From NCBI RefSeq assembly GCF_038502225.1, contig NC_091369.1:12692502-12756501 (forward strand): a stretch of 64,000 nucleotides of DNA, given 5' to 3'. The notes under the pieces are model-generated. The model saw only the letters and a program-made list of their open reading frames with translations, did no database searches and was not told the origin of the DNA. A program made the position numbers and the translations under genes. Below, one piece after another: positions 12,415 through 23,629 of the stretch; the stretch's first letter is position 1; every line of letters starts with the position of its first letter. Origin of the DNA: Cherax quadricarinatus. Taxonomy: Eukaryota; Arthropoda; Malacostraca; Decapoda; Parastacidae.

Positions 12415-13012
12415 CTGTCAAACTGAGCACTTATCAAGGCTGTTAAGCTGAACACTTATCAAGACTAAGCTGAACATTTATCAAGACTGTTGAGCTGAAT
12501 GCTTGTCAAAGCTGTCAAGCTGAACATTTATCAAGGCTATCAAGCTGAACATTTATCAAGGCTATCAATCTGAACATTTATCAAGGCTATCAATCTGAAC
12601 ATTCATCAAGGCTATCAATCTGAACATTTATCAAGGCTATCAATCTGAACATTTATCAAGGCTATCAATCTGAACATTTATCAAGGCTATCAGTCTGAAC
12701 ATTTATCAAGTCTATCAGTCTGAACATTTATCAAGGCTATCAATCTGAAGATTTATCAAGGCTATCAATCTGAACATTTATCAAGGCTATCAATCTGAAC
12801 ATTTATCAAGGCTATCAATCTGAACATTTATCAAGGCTATCAATCTGAACATTTATCAAGGCTATCAATCTGAACATTTATCAAGGCTATCAGTCTGAAC
12901 ATTTATCAAGGCTATCTGAACATTTATCAAGGCTGTCAATCTGAACATTTATCAAGGCTATCAATCTGAACATTTATCAAGGCTATTAAGCTGAACATTT
13001 GTCAAGCTGAGC
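12415..13012. repeat. 25-bp tandem repeat, about 24 copies
   Basis: The unit includes TCAAGGCTATCAATCTGAAC and ATTTA. Central units are nearly identical and edge units are diverged. Confidence 0.95.
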
Positions 13013-13121
13013 GCTTATTAAGGCTGTCAACATGAACGCTTATTAGGACTGAAGAATTGACCACCTCGTATTTACCTCTCCACTGCTTCTGCTGTCTCCA
13101 TTGTTTAGGCACTTTTGTTTT

Positions 13122-13158
13122 CGACTGAAGAAGCCTGCTGAACAGACGAAACGTTTCA
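13122..13158 (+). ncRNA. Hammerhead-like motif, family 1 (partly decayed)
   Basis: Core CTGAAGA plus A, then stem II GCCTG / CAGAC with one mismatch, GAAA and the self-complementary ACGT. Stem I keeps two of its three pairs (CGA against TCA). AGTAAAGA replaces the AATAAA of other copies. Confidence 0.45.
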
Positions 13159-13374
13159 ACAGTAAAGATATCCAACTGCTTTTCATCTGTTTTTCCCATC
13201 ATTTCTTTTTTGTGATTGAAATACATTTTAATCAGTATCCTTAACTTGTCCTTCCAATCTGTGTTGCTGTCTGTGTTGCTGCCTATACTGCTGTCTTTGC
13301 TGCTGTGTTGCTCTCTGCGTTGCTGCCTATACTGCTGTCTGTGTTGCTGACTTCCAAGCCCTTTGCTGTAGTAT

Positions 13375-14490
13375 GTAGTGATGTCGCTGTGCAGGTTTGG
13401 GACCAGTCCCTTCAGAATCTTTCAGGTGAAGATTATGATGTATCTTTCTCGCCTACGTTCTGAGGAGTACAGTCCGAAGGATTTTAAGCACTACCAGTAA
13501 TTTAAGTTCTTGATTGAGTTTATACCAACTATGAAAGATATCTGTATATTATCCAGCTCTTCAATTTTGCCTACCTTGAAGAGGGGCCATTAGTACATAA
13601 TGATATTCTAGCCTAGAGAGAACGAGTGACCTGAAGAGTGTGATCATTAGCTTGGCATCTCTTGTTTTGAAAGTTCTAGTTATCCAACCTATCATTTTTC
13701 TTTCACTTGCAATAGCAACATTACTGTACTGCTTGAACACGAGAACTTCCGACATCCTGACTCCCAAGTTTCTCACATTAAACTACACTCTGCTGAGTGA
13801 CTTGAGTTAATCTTGTACTGCATTTTTTTAATCCTTACGTAATATAATATCTAACTAATATTTGTCCTCATTTATTATTGTGTTGTTATTAAGCCAGTAG
13901 AAGACTTGATTTATATCAGCTTGCAGGCTCCCTGTGTCTTCCATAGTTATCACCCGCATACAGATTTTAGTATTGTCTACAGTGAGAATGAGAAAGAGAA
14001 GTAGGACGAGTACTGTACCTTGGGGAACTGAGCTTTGTACTGTAGCAGCCCCTGATTCCATTCTGGTTATTATTGATCTTTTGGGATTTTTTCTTGTTAG
14101 GAAGCTAAATATCCATCTGCCCACCTTTCCAGTTATTAGTTTTGCACGTATTTTGTCCATAATTATCTCGTGGTCACACTCGTCAAAAGTTTTCGCAAAA
14201 TCAGTGAACATTACATCTGCATTTTACTTGTCTTCCAGCGTATGGAGGACCTTGTCCTAGTGATCCAGCAGCAGGAAGAGGCAGGAGCGACCTGTTCTGG
14301 AGCTTTGTTCATCTGGGTTGTGCAATTGTTGGGATTCCATGTGGTTGGTAATCTTGCTTCTTGAAACCCTTTCAAAAATCTTGATTATGTGGGACGTCAG
14401 CTTTATCGGTCTATTTTTGTATTTTACTGCCACCTTCGCGGAGTGGGGCGAAGGTGGGCGACTCCAGTGTCCAGGTTCCTTCACTATAGA
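13375..14490 (-). pseudogene. LINE A reverse transcriptase, heavily decayed
   Basis: Minus-strand fragments in order: RPIKLTSHIIKIFERV (expected RPISLTSH..KIFERV, at 14400), FTDFAKTFDECDHEI (motif A, DFxKAFD type, at 14205), SVPQGTVLVLLLFLI (motif B, at 14030), then ERKMIGWITRTFKTRDAK and LSRLEYHYVL (13600-13690). The FADD box is not recognisable; LTVDNTKI stands near its place. Several frameshifts and stops break the gene. The 3' part (13430-13500) matches the YIIIYTWKILEG region of the other LINE A copies. No promoter or endonuclease part was seen. Confidence 0.8.
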
Positions 14491-15350
14491 ATATTTAAAA
14501 CACGTGATAATGGCTTCGTGTAACTGTTAATAAATATAAGGCTGCACGAGTCTGGGTGTGGGGCGGAGCACATGGGCATGTAACCAGTGACGTCTTCAAA
14601 GTCAGATGGTGTTATTTAAGAGATTAGGGAAATGTTCATAGCGTTTTGTGTTTCGTTCGTGAGAACTCAAGTGAATGGTCAGTATTCAGGACGGTTAGCT
14701 GCTCACTGGGATCTAAGTATTTCATTCATTTCTTTGTTGTCTTCAGCGTGTGTTCCATCTCCTTTAATTAAAGGCTCTGTAGTGCGTTTTGGTTATAAAT
14801 TATTTTGCTTCCTTCCTCTCTACTACCCTTCCTCCATCTCTCTTTCCCTCCTTCAGCCTTTTCTTTATTTCCTCATCTTTCATCCTCTCTCCTTTATTCG
14901 TTTCTTCCCTCTTGCACTTTGCTCTCACTCTTTCACTCCTGTCCTTGTTAGCTCTCACCTTCTCTCTCACCTTACTTCCACTCAACCCCCCCCCCCCTAT
15001 TACTCTACGTCCCCAGTTACCACACCCCACCTCCCCCCCACCCAAGAACTTTACAACTCCCTGACAACACCAGATTCCCCCCCCCCCACATCTCTCCCCT
15101 CCCTGCCCACCATGATCTCCATCCTCACAATGACCCCCAGCCCTTCCCTCCCTCCCTACCCCTCTCCTCCCTCCCCACCCCTCTTCTCCCTCCCCACCAT
15201 GATCCCGAGCACTCCCCTCCCTCCCTACCATACCCCCTCTCTCCTATCACCCACCTCATCAACATACTCTGATACCACTTAATGATTCCATAAGAAATTT
15301 AAACTAAATTCCCAAGATTTTAAGAGTTTGGAATTAACTGCTTGGTAGCT
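14491..15350. other. Pyrimidine-rich interval without genes
   Basis: 14800-15260 is strongly C/T-biased on the plus strand, with C runs at 14987-14997 and 15077-15087. That bias explains the long open frames rich in L, P and S. No homology recognised. Confidence 0.6.
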
Positions 15351-15354
15351 TAAG

Positions 15355-15775
15355 ACCTCTCAGAGAAGCAAGGTCACCTCTCAGAGGAGAAGCTAGGTCA
15401 CCTCTCACAGAAGAAGCAAGGTCACCTCTTAGACATATGGTCACCTCACAGAGAAGAAGCAAGGACACCTCTCAGAGGAGAAGCAAGGTCACTTCTCACA
15501 GAAGAAGCAAGGTCACCTCTCAGACACATATGGTCACCTCACAGAGAAGCAAGGTCACCTCTCAGACACACAAGGTCACCTCACAGAGAAGCAAGGTCGC
15601 CTCTCAGAAGAAGCAAGGTCACCTCTCAGAAGAAGCAAGGTCACCTCAGAGGAGAAACAAGGTCACCTCACAAGAAACAAGGTCACCTCTCAGACACATA
15701 TGGCCACCTCACAGAGAAGAAGCAAGGTCACTTCTCAGACTCACAAGGTCACCTCACAGAGATATGAGGTCACCT
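15355..15775. repeat. Degenerate tandem repeat with AAGCAAGGTCACCTC core
   Basis: About 18 units of 20-30 bp sharing AAGCAAGGTCACCTCTCAGA, with variable linkers (CACATATGG, AGAAG). Confidence 0.88.
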
Positions 15776-15825
15776 TCTTCATTCAAAATTATTTATTTTG
15801 CATAAACGTATTATAAATCGTCAGT

Positions 15826-17602
15826 GTTGTGTGGTTGATGCTGCCTGGTTGTTGTGGTGTGGTTGATGCTGCCTGGTTGTTGTGGTGTGGTTGATGCTGC
15901 CTGGTTGTTGTGGTGTGGTTGATGCTGCCTGGTTGTTGTGGTGTGGTTGATGCTGCCTGGTTGTTGTGGTGTGGTTGATGCTGCCTGGTTGTGGTGTAGT
16001 TGATGCTGCCTGGTTGTTGTGGTGTGGTTGATGCTGCCTGGTTGTGGTGTAGTTGATGCTGCCTGATTGTCGTGGTGTGGTTGATGCTGCCTGGTTGTTG
16101 TGGTGTGGTTGATACTGCCTGGTTGTTGTGGTGTGGTTGATGCTGCCTGGTTGTTGTGGTGTGGTTGATGCTGCCTGGTTGTGGTGTAGTTGATGCTGCC
16201 TGGTTGTTGTGGTGTGGTTGGTGCTGCCTGGTTGTGGTGTAGTTGATGCTGCCTGGTTGTTGTGGTGTGGTTGATGCTGCCTGGTTGTTGTGGTGTGGTT
16301 GATGCTGCCTGGTTGTTGTGGTGTGGTTGATGCTGCCTGGTTGTGGTGTGGTTGATGCTGCCTGGTTGTTGTGGTTTGGTTGATGCTGCCTGGTTGTTGT
16401 GGTGTGGTTGATGCTGCCTGGTTGTTGTGGTGTGGTTGATGCTGCCTGGTTGTTGTGGTGTGGTTGATGCTGCCTGGTTGTGGTGTAGTTGATGCTGCCT
16501 GATTGTCGTGGTGTGGTTGATGCTGCCTGGTTGTTGTGGTGTGGTTGATGCTGCCTGGTTGTTGTGGTGTGGTTGATGCTGCCTGGTTGTTGTGGTGTGG
16601 TTGATGCTTCCTGGTTGTTGTGGTGTGGTTGATGCTGCCTGGTTGTTGTGGTGTGGTTGATGCTGCCTAGTTGTTGTGGTGTGGTTGATGCTGCCTGGTT
16701 GTTGTGGTGTGGTTGATGCTGCCTGGTTGTTGTGGTGTGGTTGATGCTGCCTGGTTGTTGTGGTGTAGTTGATGCTGCCTGGTTGTTGTGGTGTGGTTGA
16801 TGCTGCCTAGTTGTTGTGGTGTGGTTGATGCTGCCTGGTTGTTGTGGTGTGGTTGATGCTGCCTGGTTGTTGTGGTGTGGTTGATGCTGCCTTGTTGTGG
16901 TGTGGTTGATGCTGCCTGGTTGTTGTGGTGTGGTTGATGCTGCCTGGTTGTTGTGGTGTGGTTGATGCTGCCTGGTTGTTGTGGTATAGTTGGTGTGGTT
17001 GTTGTGGTTTGGTTGATGCTGCCTGGTTGTTGTGGTGTGGTTGATGCTGCCTGGTTGTTGTGGTATAGTTGGTGTGGTTGTTGTGGTTTGGTTGATGCTG
17101 CCTGGTTGTTGTGGTGTGGTTGATGCTGCCTGGTTGTTGTGGTATAGTTGGTGCGGTTGTTGTGGTTTGGTTGATGCTGCCTGGTTGCTGTGGTTGGTGC
17201 TGCCTGGTTATTGTGGCTGGTGCTGCCTGGTTGTGGTGTGGTTGATGCTGCCTGGTTATTGTGGTTTGGTTGATGCTGCATGCTGCCTGGTTGTTGTGGT
17301 TTGGTTGCTGTGGTTGATGTGCCTGGTTGTTGTGGTGTGGTTGATGCTGCCTGGTTATTGTGGTTGCTGTTGATGCTGCCTGGTTGTGTGTGGTGCTTGG
17401 ATTGTGGCTGGTGCTGCCTGGTTGTGGTGTGGTTGATGCTGCCTGGTTGTTGTGGTTTGGTTGATGCTGCCTGGTTGCTGTGGTTGGTGCTGCCTGGTTA
17501 TTGTGGCTGGTGCTGCCTGGTTGTTGTGGTGTGGTTGATGCTGCCTGGTTCTTGTGGCTTGGTTGCTGCAGCCTTGTTGATGCTGCCTGGGTGGTCAGCC
17601 TG
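15826..17602. repeat. 28-bp minisatellite, about 63 copies
   Basis: The unit includes GATGCTGCCTGGTTGTTGTG and GTGTGGTT. Shorter units that drop TTG recur through the array, and the right third becomes irregular with GTTGCTGTGG variants. Confidence 0.97.
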
Positions 17603-17751
17603 CCTAGCAATAATCCCCAAATAAAACAAACTAATTTGCATAATAGATTGCATAATGTGCCAAAAGAAACCGCTTGCGGGTTCTCCCCTTCCGTGTATGT
17701 CAGAGGAGCCTTGCAGGGAAAAAATGTGTATTCTATGATTGCTTGTGTGTG

Positions 17752-18704
17752 TCTACTTACCTATTTGTGGTTACAGGGGTCGAGTCACAGTTCCTGGCTC
17801 CGCCTCTTCGCTGTTCACTGTTGGGTCCACTCTCTCCCTATTCTATGGGCTTTATCGTATCTCTTCTTAAAGCTGTGTATAGATCCTGCCTGCACTACAT
17901 CACTTTCCAGATTGTTTCACTTCCTGACAACTCTCTGGCTGAAGAAATACTTCCTAACATCCCTATGACTCATCCGAGTCTTCAGTTTCCAGTTGTGACC
18001 CCTTGTTTTGTCCCATCTCTGAAAAATCCTGTCCTTACCCACCTTATCAATTCCTCTCAGTATTTTATGTCATCATATCCCCCCCCCCTTATCTTTCCTG
18101 TCCTACATTGTCGTCAGGTCGTTTTCTCCTAACTTTTCTTCGCAGGAGACACCCATTAGCTCCGGGACTAGGCTTGTGCAAACCTTTGTATTTTTTCTAA
18201 TTTCTTTACGTGCTTGCCCAGGTGTGGGCTTCAATCTGGTGCTCCATACTCTAGTATGGGCCTGATGTACACGGTGCACATCAGGTTAGCTAGTCGTTCA
18301 TATGCTGCAGCAGTTATTTGCTTAATATGCGCCTCAGGAGATGTGTTCGGTATTATACTTACCCCAAGATCCTTTTCCTTGAGTGAGGTTTGCAGTGTTT
18401 GCTCCCCCCCCTAGCCTATACTCTGCTGTTTTCTTTGACCATCCCCAATCTTCATGACTTTGCACTTGGTGTGGTTAAACTCCAAGAGCCACTTATTGGA
18501 CCAGGCTTGCAGCCTGTCCAGATCCGCTTGTAGTTTTACCTGATCCTTATTCACTTGAATTCTCCTCATTAGCTTCACGTCGTCTACTAACGGAGACACT
18601 TCCGAATCTATTCCGTCATGTCATTCACATATACGTACTAGAAAAAGCACCGGGCCTAGGACCGACCCCTGTGGAACCTCGCTCGTCACAGGAGCCCACC
18701 ATCA

Positions 18705-18708
<4 letters not shown>
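17752..18708 (-). pseudogene. LINE B reverse transcriptase fragment, broken
   Basis: On the minus strand, motif C appears as PLVDDVKLMRRI (expected LFADDVKLMRRI), followed by WLLEFNHTKCKVMKIGDGQR (motif D). The 3' untranslated end includes the GAAGAGGCGGAGCCAGG equivalent at 17790-17815. Motif B is frame-disrupted and lies close to the truncated 5' end near 18705. That end stops next to a GT tract (CA on the coding strand). Several frame breaks and the FADD change make it dead. Confidence 0.8.

Positions 18709-18709
<1 letters not shown>

Positions 18710-18755
<46 letters not shown>
18710..18755. repeat. (GT)n microsatellite between LINE B pieces
   Basis: About 21 GT units separating the 5' end of one LINE B copy from the 3' tail of another, both on the minus strand. 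Confidence 0.96.
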
Positions 18756-18830
18756 TCACCTATTAGTGGTCGTTAGGGTCGAGACTGCTTCTTGCTTCGC
18801 TTCGCCACTGGTCACTATCGGAGTCAATGT
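18756..18830 (-). mobile_element. LINE B 3' tail fragment (diverged)
   Basis: TATTCACCTATTAGTGGTCG and GGGTCGAGACTGC on the plus strand correspond to the reverse complement of the LINE B tail. Confidence 0.6.
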
Positions 18831-18837
18831 TCATGCT

Positions 18838-19015
18838 AGTATGTGTGCACTACCGTATGTATCCACTCCAGTATGTGTGCACTACCGTATGTATCCACTC
18901 CAGTATGTGTGCACTAACGTATATATCTACTCAGGTATGTGTCCACTCCAGTGTGTGCACTCCAATATGTGTGCACTCCAGTATGTATCCACTCTATTAT
19001 GTGTCCACTCCTGTG
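18838..19015. repeat. Degenerate tandem repeat with TATGTGTGCACT core
   Basis: Units of about 16 and 32 bp built on CCACTCCAGTATGTGTGCAC. Confidence 0.85.
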
Positions 19016-19074
19016 AAGTGGAGGATGAAGGAAGAGATAAGAAAGTGAGAGGAAAGATGGAAAAGGGGATGGAA

Positions 19075-19192
19075 AGGGAGAGAGGATACAGGGAAGGATG
19101 ATAGAAGGAAGAATGATAGAGGGAAGGATGATAGGGGGAAGGATAGAAGAGGGAAGGATGATAGAGGGAAGGATGATAGAGGGAAGGAGGTA
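19075..19192. repeat. 16-bp tandem repeat
   Basis: GGGAAGGATGATAGAG and variants repeat about seven times. Confidence 0.9.
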
Positions 19193-19790
19193 GCTAGCTA
19201 CACTATAATTGTTAGTTATAGATGGATGTCATAATTAACAGTGTTGTTAGATTTAACGAAGCTCATGTTACAGCCTCAGGGAAAACACAGCCTTTCTCTA
19301 ATTTCCCGGCTATTACCTACTCTGTTGGGTTAGAGCTCTAGCTCTTGGGTCGGCCTCTTAGCGTTAAGCTGACTGCTGTGATCGTGATTTATGGTACCTT
19401 ATTATGAAGCTGTGGAATGTTTCAGCTACCATTATATCATTCTCTGTTGTGTTGATGCTGACGACTGACTTTCAAGGTGAAGCTACTCTCCTCTTCCTCG
19501 GATCAAACCTTATTAACACCCATTCTTCAGAAGCTTTATTACTCTTTGGTTTAACTTTTTTACGAATATTCTTATTTTTAGAGTATTCTTATTTGAAGAC
19601 GTTTCGCCCATCAGTGACCTTTGAAAACCCTCTAGTTGGCGGAACGTCAAATCAAAATAACCCAGGCGTTGCACATGTATCTGATGCCTCACGTTTTTTC
19701 TACCTTCTCTGTTTCTTTCAAGTATTTTGTATAACGTGATCATGTCTCACCTCTTCTGTTAGGATCCCTGTGATAGCTGTTGTGAGGTGC
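19193..19790. other. Interval with a decayed hammerhead-family fragment
   Basis: 19590-19680 contains GAAGACGTTTCGCCCATCAG on one side and GTTGGCGGAACGTC then CCCAGGCGTTGCACATG on the other. This matches family 1 in both orientations, so it is a worn fold-back copy. Nothing else was recognised here. Confidence 0.5.
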
Positions 19791-19794
19791 GCAC

Positions 19795-20697
19795 ACATCT
19801 AGGTTATTATAGTGAAGTGTGCACATCTCTGGGTTATAACAGTGAAGTGTGCACATCTCTGGGTTATCACAGTGAAGTGTGCACATCTCTGGGTTATCAC
19901 AGTGAAGTGTGCACATCTCTGGGTTATCACAGTGAAGTGTGCACATCTCTGGGTTATCACAGTGAAGTGTGCACATCTCTGGGTTATCACAGTGAAGTGT
20001 GCACATCTCTGGGTTATCACAGTGAAGTGTGCACATCTCTGGGTTATCACAGTGAAGTGTGCACATCTCTGGGTTATCACAGTGAAGTGTGCACATCTCT
20101 GGGTTATCACAGTGAAGAGCGCACATCTCTGGGTTATCACAGTGAAGTGTGCACATCTCTGGGTTATCACAGTGAAGTGTGCACATCTCTGGGTTATCAC
20201 AGTGAAGTGTGCACATCTCTGGGTTATCACAGTGAAGTGTGCACATCTCTGGGTTATCACAGTGAAGTGCGCACATCTCTGGGTTATAACAGTGAAGTGT
20301 GCACATCTCTGGGTTATCACAGTGAAGTGTGCACATCTCTGGGTTATCACAGTGAAGTGTGCACATCTCTGGGTTATCACAGTGAAGTGTGCACATCTCT
20401 GGGTTATCACAGTGAAGTGTGCACATCTCTGGGTTATCACAGTGAAGTGTGCACATCTCTGGGTTATCACAGTGAAGTGTGCACATCTCTGGGTTATCAC
20501 AGTGAAGTGTGCACATCTCTGGGTTATCACAGTGAAGTGTGCACATCTCTGGGTTATCACAGTGAAGTGCGCACATCTCTGGGTTATCACAGTGAAGTGT
20601 GCACATCTCTGGGTTATCACAGTGAAGTGTGCACATCTCTGGGTTATCACAGTGAAGTGTGCACATCTCTGGGTTATCACAGTGAAGTGTGCACATC
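19795..20697. repeat. 30-bp minisatellite, about 30 copies
   Basis: The unit includes GTGCACATCTCTGGGTTATC and ACAGTGAAGT. Copies are nearly identical. Single-base variants (GTTATAAC, GCGCAC) recur at multiples of 30 bp. Because 30 is divisible by 3 and the unit lacks stops in several frames, long open frames on both strands are artefacts. Confidence 0.98.
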
Positions 20698-20856
20698 AGT
20701 CTGCGCATACATAAGTACACTTACTGACGTACACTTATATATGAAGTTACTTTCTCCTGTATTTGTAAGTTCGTGATTTTTATATTAAAATTGTAGCGAG
20801 TTTATATTTCTGGTTCTTAATGTTTATTGGAGTTATTATTGTTGTTAATGTTTATT

Positions 20857-21355
20857 ACCTGGAGGTTACCTGGAGGTTATTCCGGGGATCAACGCCCCCG
20901 CGGCCCGGTCCATGACCAGGCCTCCCGATGGATCAGGGCCTGATCAACTAGGCTGTTACTGCTGGCCGCACGCAGTCCGACGTACGAGCCACAGCCCGGC
21001 TGATCCGGCACTGACTTTAGGTATCTGTCCAGCTCTCTCTTGAAGGCAGCCAGGGGTTTATTGGCAATTCCCCTAATGCTTGATGGGAGGCTGTTGAACA
21101 GTTTTGGGCCCCGGACACTTATGGTGTTTTCTCTTAGTGTACCAATGGCGCCCCTACTTTTTATTGGCGGCATTTTGCATCGCCTGCCCAGTCTTTTACT
21201 TTCGTAGGGAGTGATTTCTGTGTGCAGATTTGGGACCATTCCTTCCAAGATTTTCCAAGTGTAGATTATGATATATCTCTCCCTCCTGCGTTCCAACGAG
21301 TACAAGTCAAGTGCTTCCAAGCGTTCCCAGTAGTTAAGGTGCTTGACAGAACTTA
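20857..21355 (-). pseudogene. LINE A ORF2 C-terminus and 3' tail
   Basis: The minus-strand frame 20889-21320 encodes EALDLYSLERRRERYIIIYT, KRLGRRCKMPP, SVRGPKLFNSLP, then FKRELDRYLKSVPDQPG. This is the C-terminal region after the reverse transcriptase domain in LINE A, and it is largely uninterrupted. The element ends at 20857 in two CCAGGTAA units. The insertion sits beside a 28-bp array, one unit of which lies at its other side (20828-20855). No catalytic motif remains. Confidence 0.82.
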
Positions 21356-21735
21356 TTGGAGTTATTATTGTTGTTAATGTTTATTGGAGTTATTATTGTT
21401 GTTAATGTTTATTGGAGTTATTATTGTTGTTAATGTTTATTGGAGTTATTATTGTTGTTGATGTTTATTGGAGTTATTATTGTTGTTAATGTTTATTGGA
21501 GTTATTATTGTTGTTAATGTTTATTGGAGTTATTATTGTTGTTGATGTTTATTGGAGTTATTATTGTTGTTAATGTTTATTGGAGTTATTATTGTTGTTA
21601 ATGTTTATTGGAGTTATTATTGTTGTTAATGTTTATTGGAGTAATTATTTTTAATGTTTAGAGTAATTATGTTATTATTCTTAATGTTTATTGGAGTAAT
21701 TAAGTTTTTTTTAAGGTTTATTGGAGTATTTCAGT
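21353..21735. repeat. 28-bp tandem repeat, about 11 copies, decaying rightward
   Basis: The unit includes GGAGTTATTATTGTTGTTAA and TGTTTATT. A single further unit lies left of the LINE A fragment, so the array grew on only one side. Confidence 0.93.
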
Positions 21736-21764
21736 TATTATTGTTTTTTATGTGATATAATAGT

Positions 21765-21947
21765 TTATTATTATTATTATTATAATCAAGGGGGAAGCGC
21801 TAAACCCGGTAGATTATACAGCGCCTGGGGGGGGGATGTGGAAGGCATTCAGGCTTAATTCGGGGAACTGGAGCACAGATCCAATTCCCTAAATCAAGAG
21901 CCCCTCACCAACATCAAGGAACCTTCCTTGAGGGGATGTAATAGTTT
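21765..21947. mobile_element. Short interspersed repeat S1, copy 1
   Basis: Runs from a TTA-repeat edge through GCGCTAAACCCGGTAGATTA, GGCTTAATTCGGGGAACTGG and ATCAAGGAACCTTCCTTGAG. Three other copies (28388, 42430, 43075) share this order. One end always carries an AT-rich trinucleotide tract. No tRNA boxes identified. Confidence 0.75.
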
Positions 21948-22005
21948 AGAAACCCGACAAGTTGAAGACTGAGACACTTGTGCAACGTTTGGGAATCATT
22001 AGTGA

Positions 22006-22040
22006 TGAAACGTTTCGCCCGCCAGTGGCTTCTGCAGTCC
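22006..22040 (-). ncRNA. Hammerhead-like motif, family 1, A6 changed
   Basis: The minus strand reads GGA, CTGCAGA, A, a GCC...GGGC stem, GAAAC, GTT and TCA. The A6 position is C and the outermost stem I pair is lost, so activity is doubtful. Confidence 0.35.
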
Positions 22041-22128
22041 ATCAATCTTGGATTGAATATATCCACTCCAGGGTGAGGGACTGATTACCTCAAACTCCCC
22101 CTCATCTTCCACCGTTCTTCTCGATACT

Positions 22129-22163
22129 GGACTGAAGAAGCCGCTGGCTGGCGAAACGTTTCC
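22129..22163 (+). ncRNA. Hammerhead ribozyme motif, family 1
   Basis: GGA (22129-22131) pairs with TCC (22161-22163). Core CTGAAGA plus A, stem II GCC / GGC, GAAA, self-complementary ACGT, cleavage-site T. AATAAA follows a few bases downstream. Confidence 0.65.
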
Positions 22164-22199
22164 TCAATAAAGATTCCCAAATGTTGCACAATGTCTCAT

Positions 22200-23020
22200 T
22201 CTTCGGTTGTTCTTAATGTTTTCTGAAGACTTGAAATATGATGTTGACCTCGCTCCTGATTACTCTTAAGTTACTGCGCTACCAGACGTATCATGGACGC
22301 TTTTTTTGTGGGTAAATATGTTAATTATTGATCTATGTAGCCTAATTAAACTAACCTGAAATTATTTATCCTAACCTAACTTAACCTAACTTTACCTAAA
22401 CTAATTTAACTTAACCAAATCTAACCTCACCTAAGGTAACCTAATTTAACTTATAATAAAGAAAGCAGTTTTTGTACAGTACAGGAAACGTTAAAAAATT
22501 AACTCTGGCAACTTCGTTATTTAACGTAGTTAAAGGAGGTTAGGTTGATTTTTTATCTCCATTTAGCCTTCGTCGTTATTCTCGTTTATAAACCTGTATG
22601 AAGCCGCATCAATCCAGCAGACCGACAGAAACACAACAAACAAGACAATCCTGCCAAGAACGCCATTTCCGGACTCATCTCCCGATGCTCTTTTGTTTGC
22701 TTGATAAAGAGAGTTCCCGTCTGATGTAGGATCAGAGCCCAAGAGCTTGGTGCTGATCCTCCGCTGTGTTCATACGCTCTGGCGTCTATATTATATCCTA
22801 ATCTCTGCCTTTATCTCTGGAAAATGGGTCATTTGTTGTGTCTTGCATTGAGCCGGTACTTCATTAAGAGTGGAAGGCTTATCCCTGTGTCGTTGGTGAA
22901 GACATCCTAGAAGAAAAGGGCTAATTTGAGGCTTAATTTGTTCTTATTCTTCGCCTCAGTGAAGAAAATTGGTCAGCGGGTGTTTACATGGGAAAGACAA
23001 CAGTAGACTTATAAACCAAT
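22200..23020. other. Interval with a short CCTAA-rich patch
   Basis: 22368-22450 is built of CCTAAC, CTTAAC and CCTAACTT words, like the larger tract at 47396-47830. The rest shows no gene or repeat family. Confidence 0.6.
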
Positions 23021-23023
23021 ACT

Positions 23024-23215
23024 GGCTATCTGCTGAGATCTATCCCCAGATAGATGAGGATTTAGACGTCCACACCCTGGCTGTCTGCTGAGAACTATCC
23101 CCAGAGAGCTGAGGCTTTGGACGCCCACATCGTGGCTGTCTGCTGAGAAGTATCCTCAGCTGAGTATTTGGACGACCACACCTTGGCTATCAGCTGAGAA
23201 AAACTATCTGCTTCT
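23024..23215. repeat. Degenerate roughly 65-bp tandem repeat, 3 copies
   Basis: TGGCTGTCTGCTGAGAACTA, CCCCAG and GACGCCCACA recur three times with drift. Confidence 0.75.
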
Positions 23216-23617
23216 ACCCAGCTTGAGCATATCAGAGTACATTTGAAAGACAAACAACATAGAACTTGGAAGTCCCCACCAACGATGTCTGCTGAGAACT
23301 GTATTTCTGTCTAGGTTAAGAACCGTCGTGTTTTATCCGTGTATTATGCTCATACGAAATTAATTAAGACTACCTGCTTACGAAGAGCCAGTTTAATAAT
23401 TAAATCTAAATATGTAAATTGTGAAGAAAATTCTAACGAGATTCCCAAGAAAGAACTTAGATGTTTAGAAAATATGTAAATATTTTGTGCAAACAGTATA
23501 CTAGGTATGAACTTTAATCTCAGACTCAAATACTACATCATGTATTTTGTATGTAGTCTAATGAGTATATCTCTCTTGATGCGCATGTACACGTAGAAGG
23601 ATATATAGTTCAGTGTA
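23216..23617. other. Unassigned interval left of a TIR element
   Basis: AT-rich, no gene recognised. It ends with the TA (23616-23617) that would be the target duplication of the next element. Confidence 0.5.
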
Positions 23618-23629
23618 CAGGAGGACCTC

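Larger units (their letters stand above)
21965..22200. mobile_element. Fold-back pair of hammerhead family 1 repeats
   Basis: A minus-oriented copy (21965-22045) and a plus-oriented copy (22060-22200) face outward with their 3' ends (TTGCACAA...GTCTCA). They surround asymmetric middle sequence. Confidence 0.75.

Noticed and set aside
14632..15282. 216-codon plus-strand frame rich in Ser, Leu and Pro
   Set aside because: The DNA is pyrimidine-rich, so stops are rare. No domain, and the minus strand is open as well.
15826..17602. Regular repeats that could be mistaken for a CRISPR array
   Set aside because: The repeats are directly adjacent with no unique spacers, and the context is eukaryotic. 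The same applies to the other minisatellites.
19787..20776. Open frames of about 300 codons on both strands
   Set aside because: They come from a 30-bp tandem repeat without stops in several frames. There is no start context, no unique sequence and no domain.
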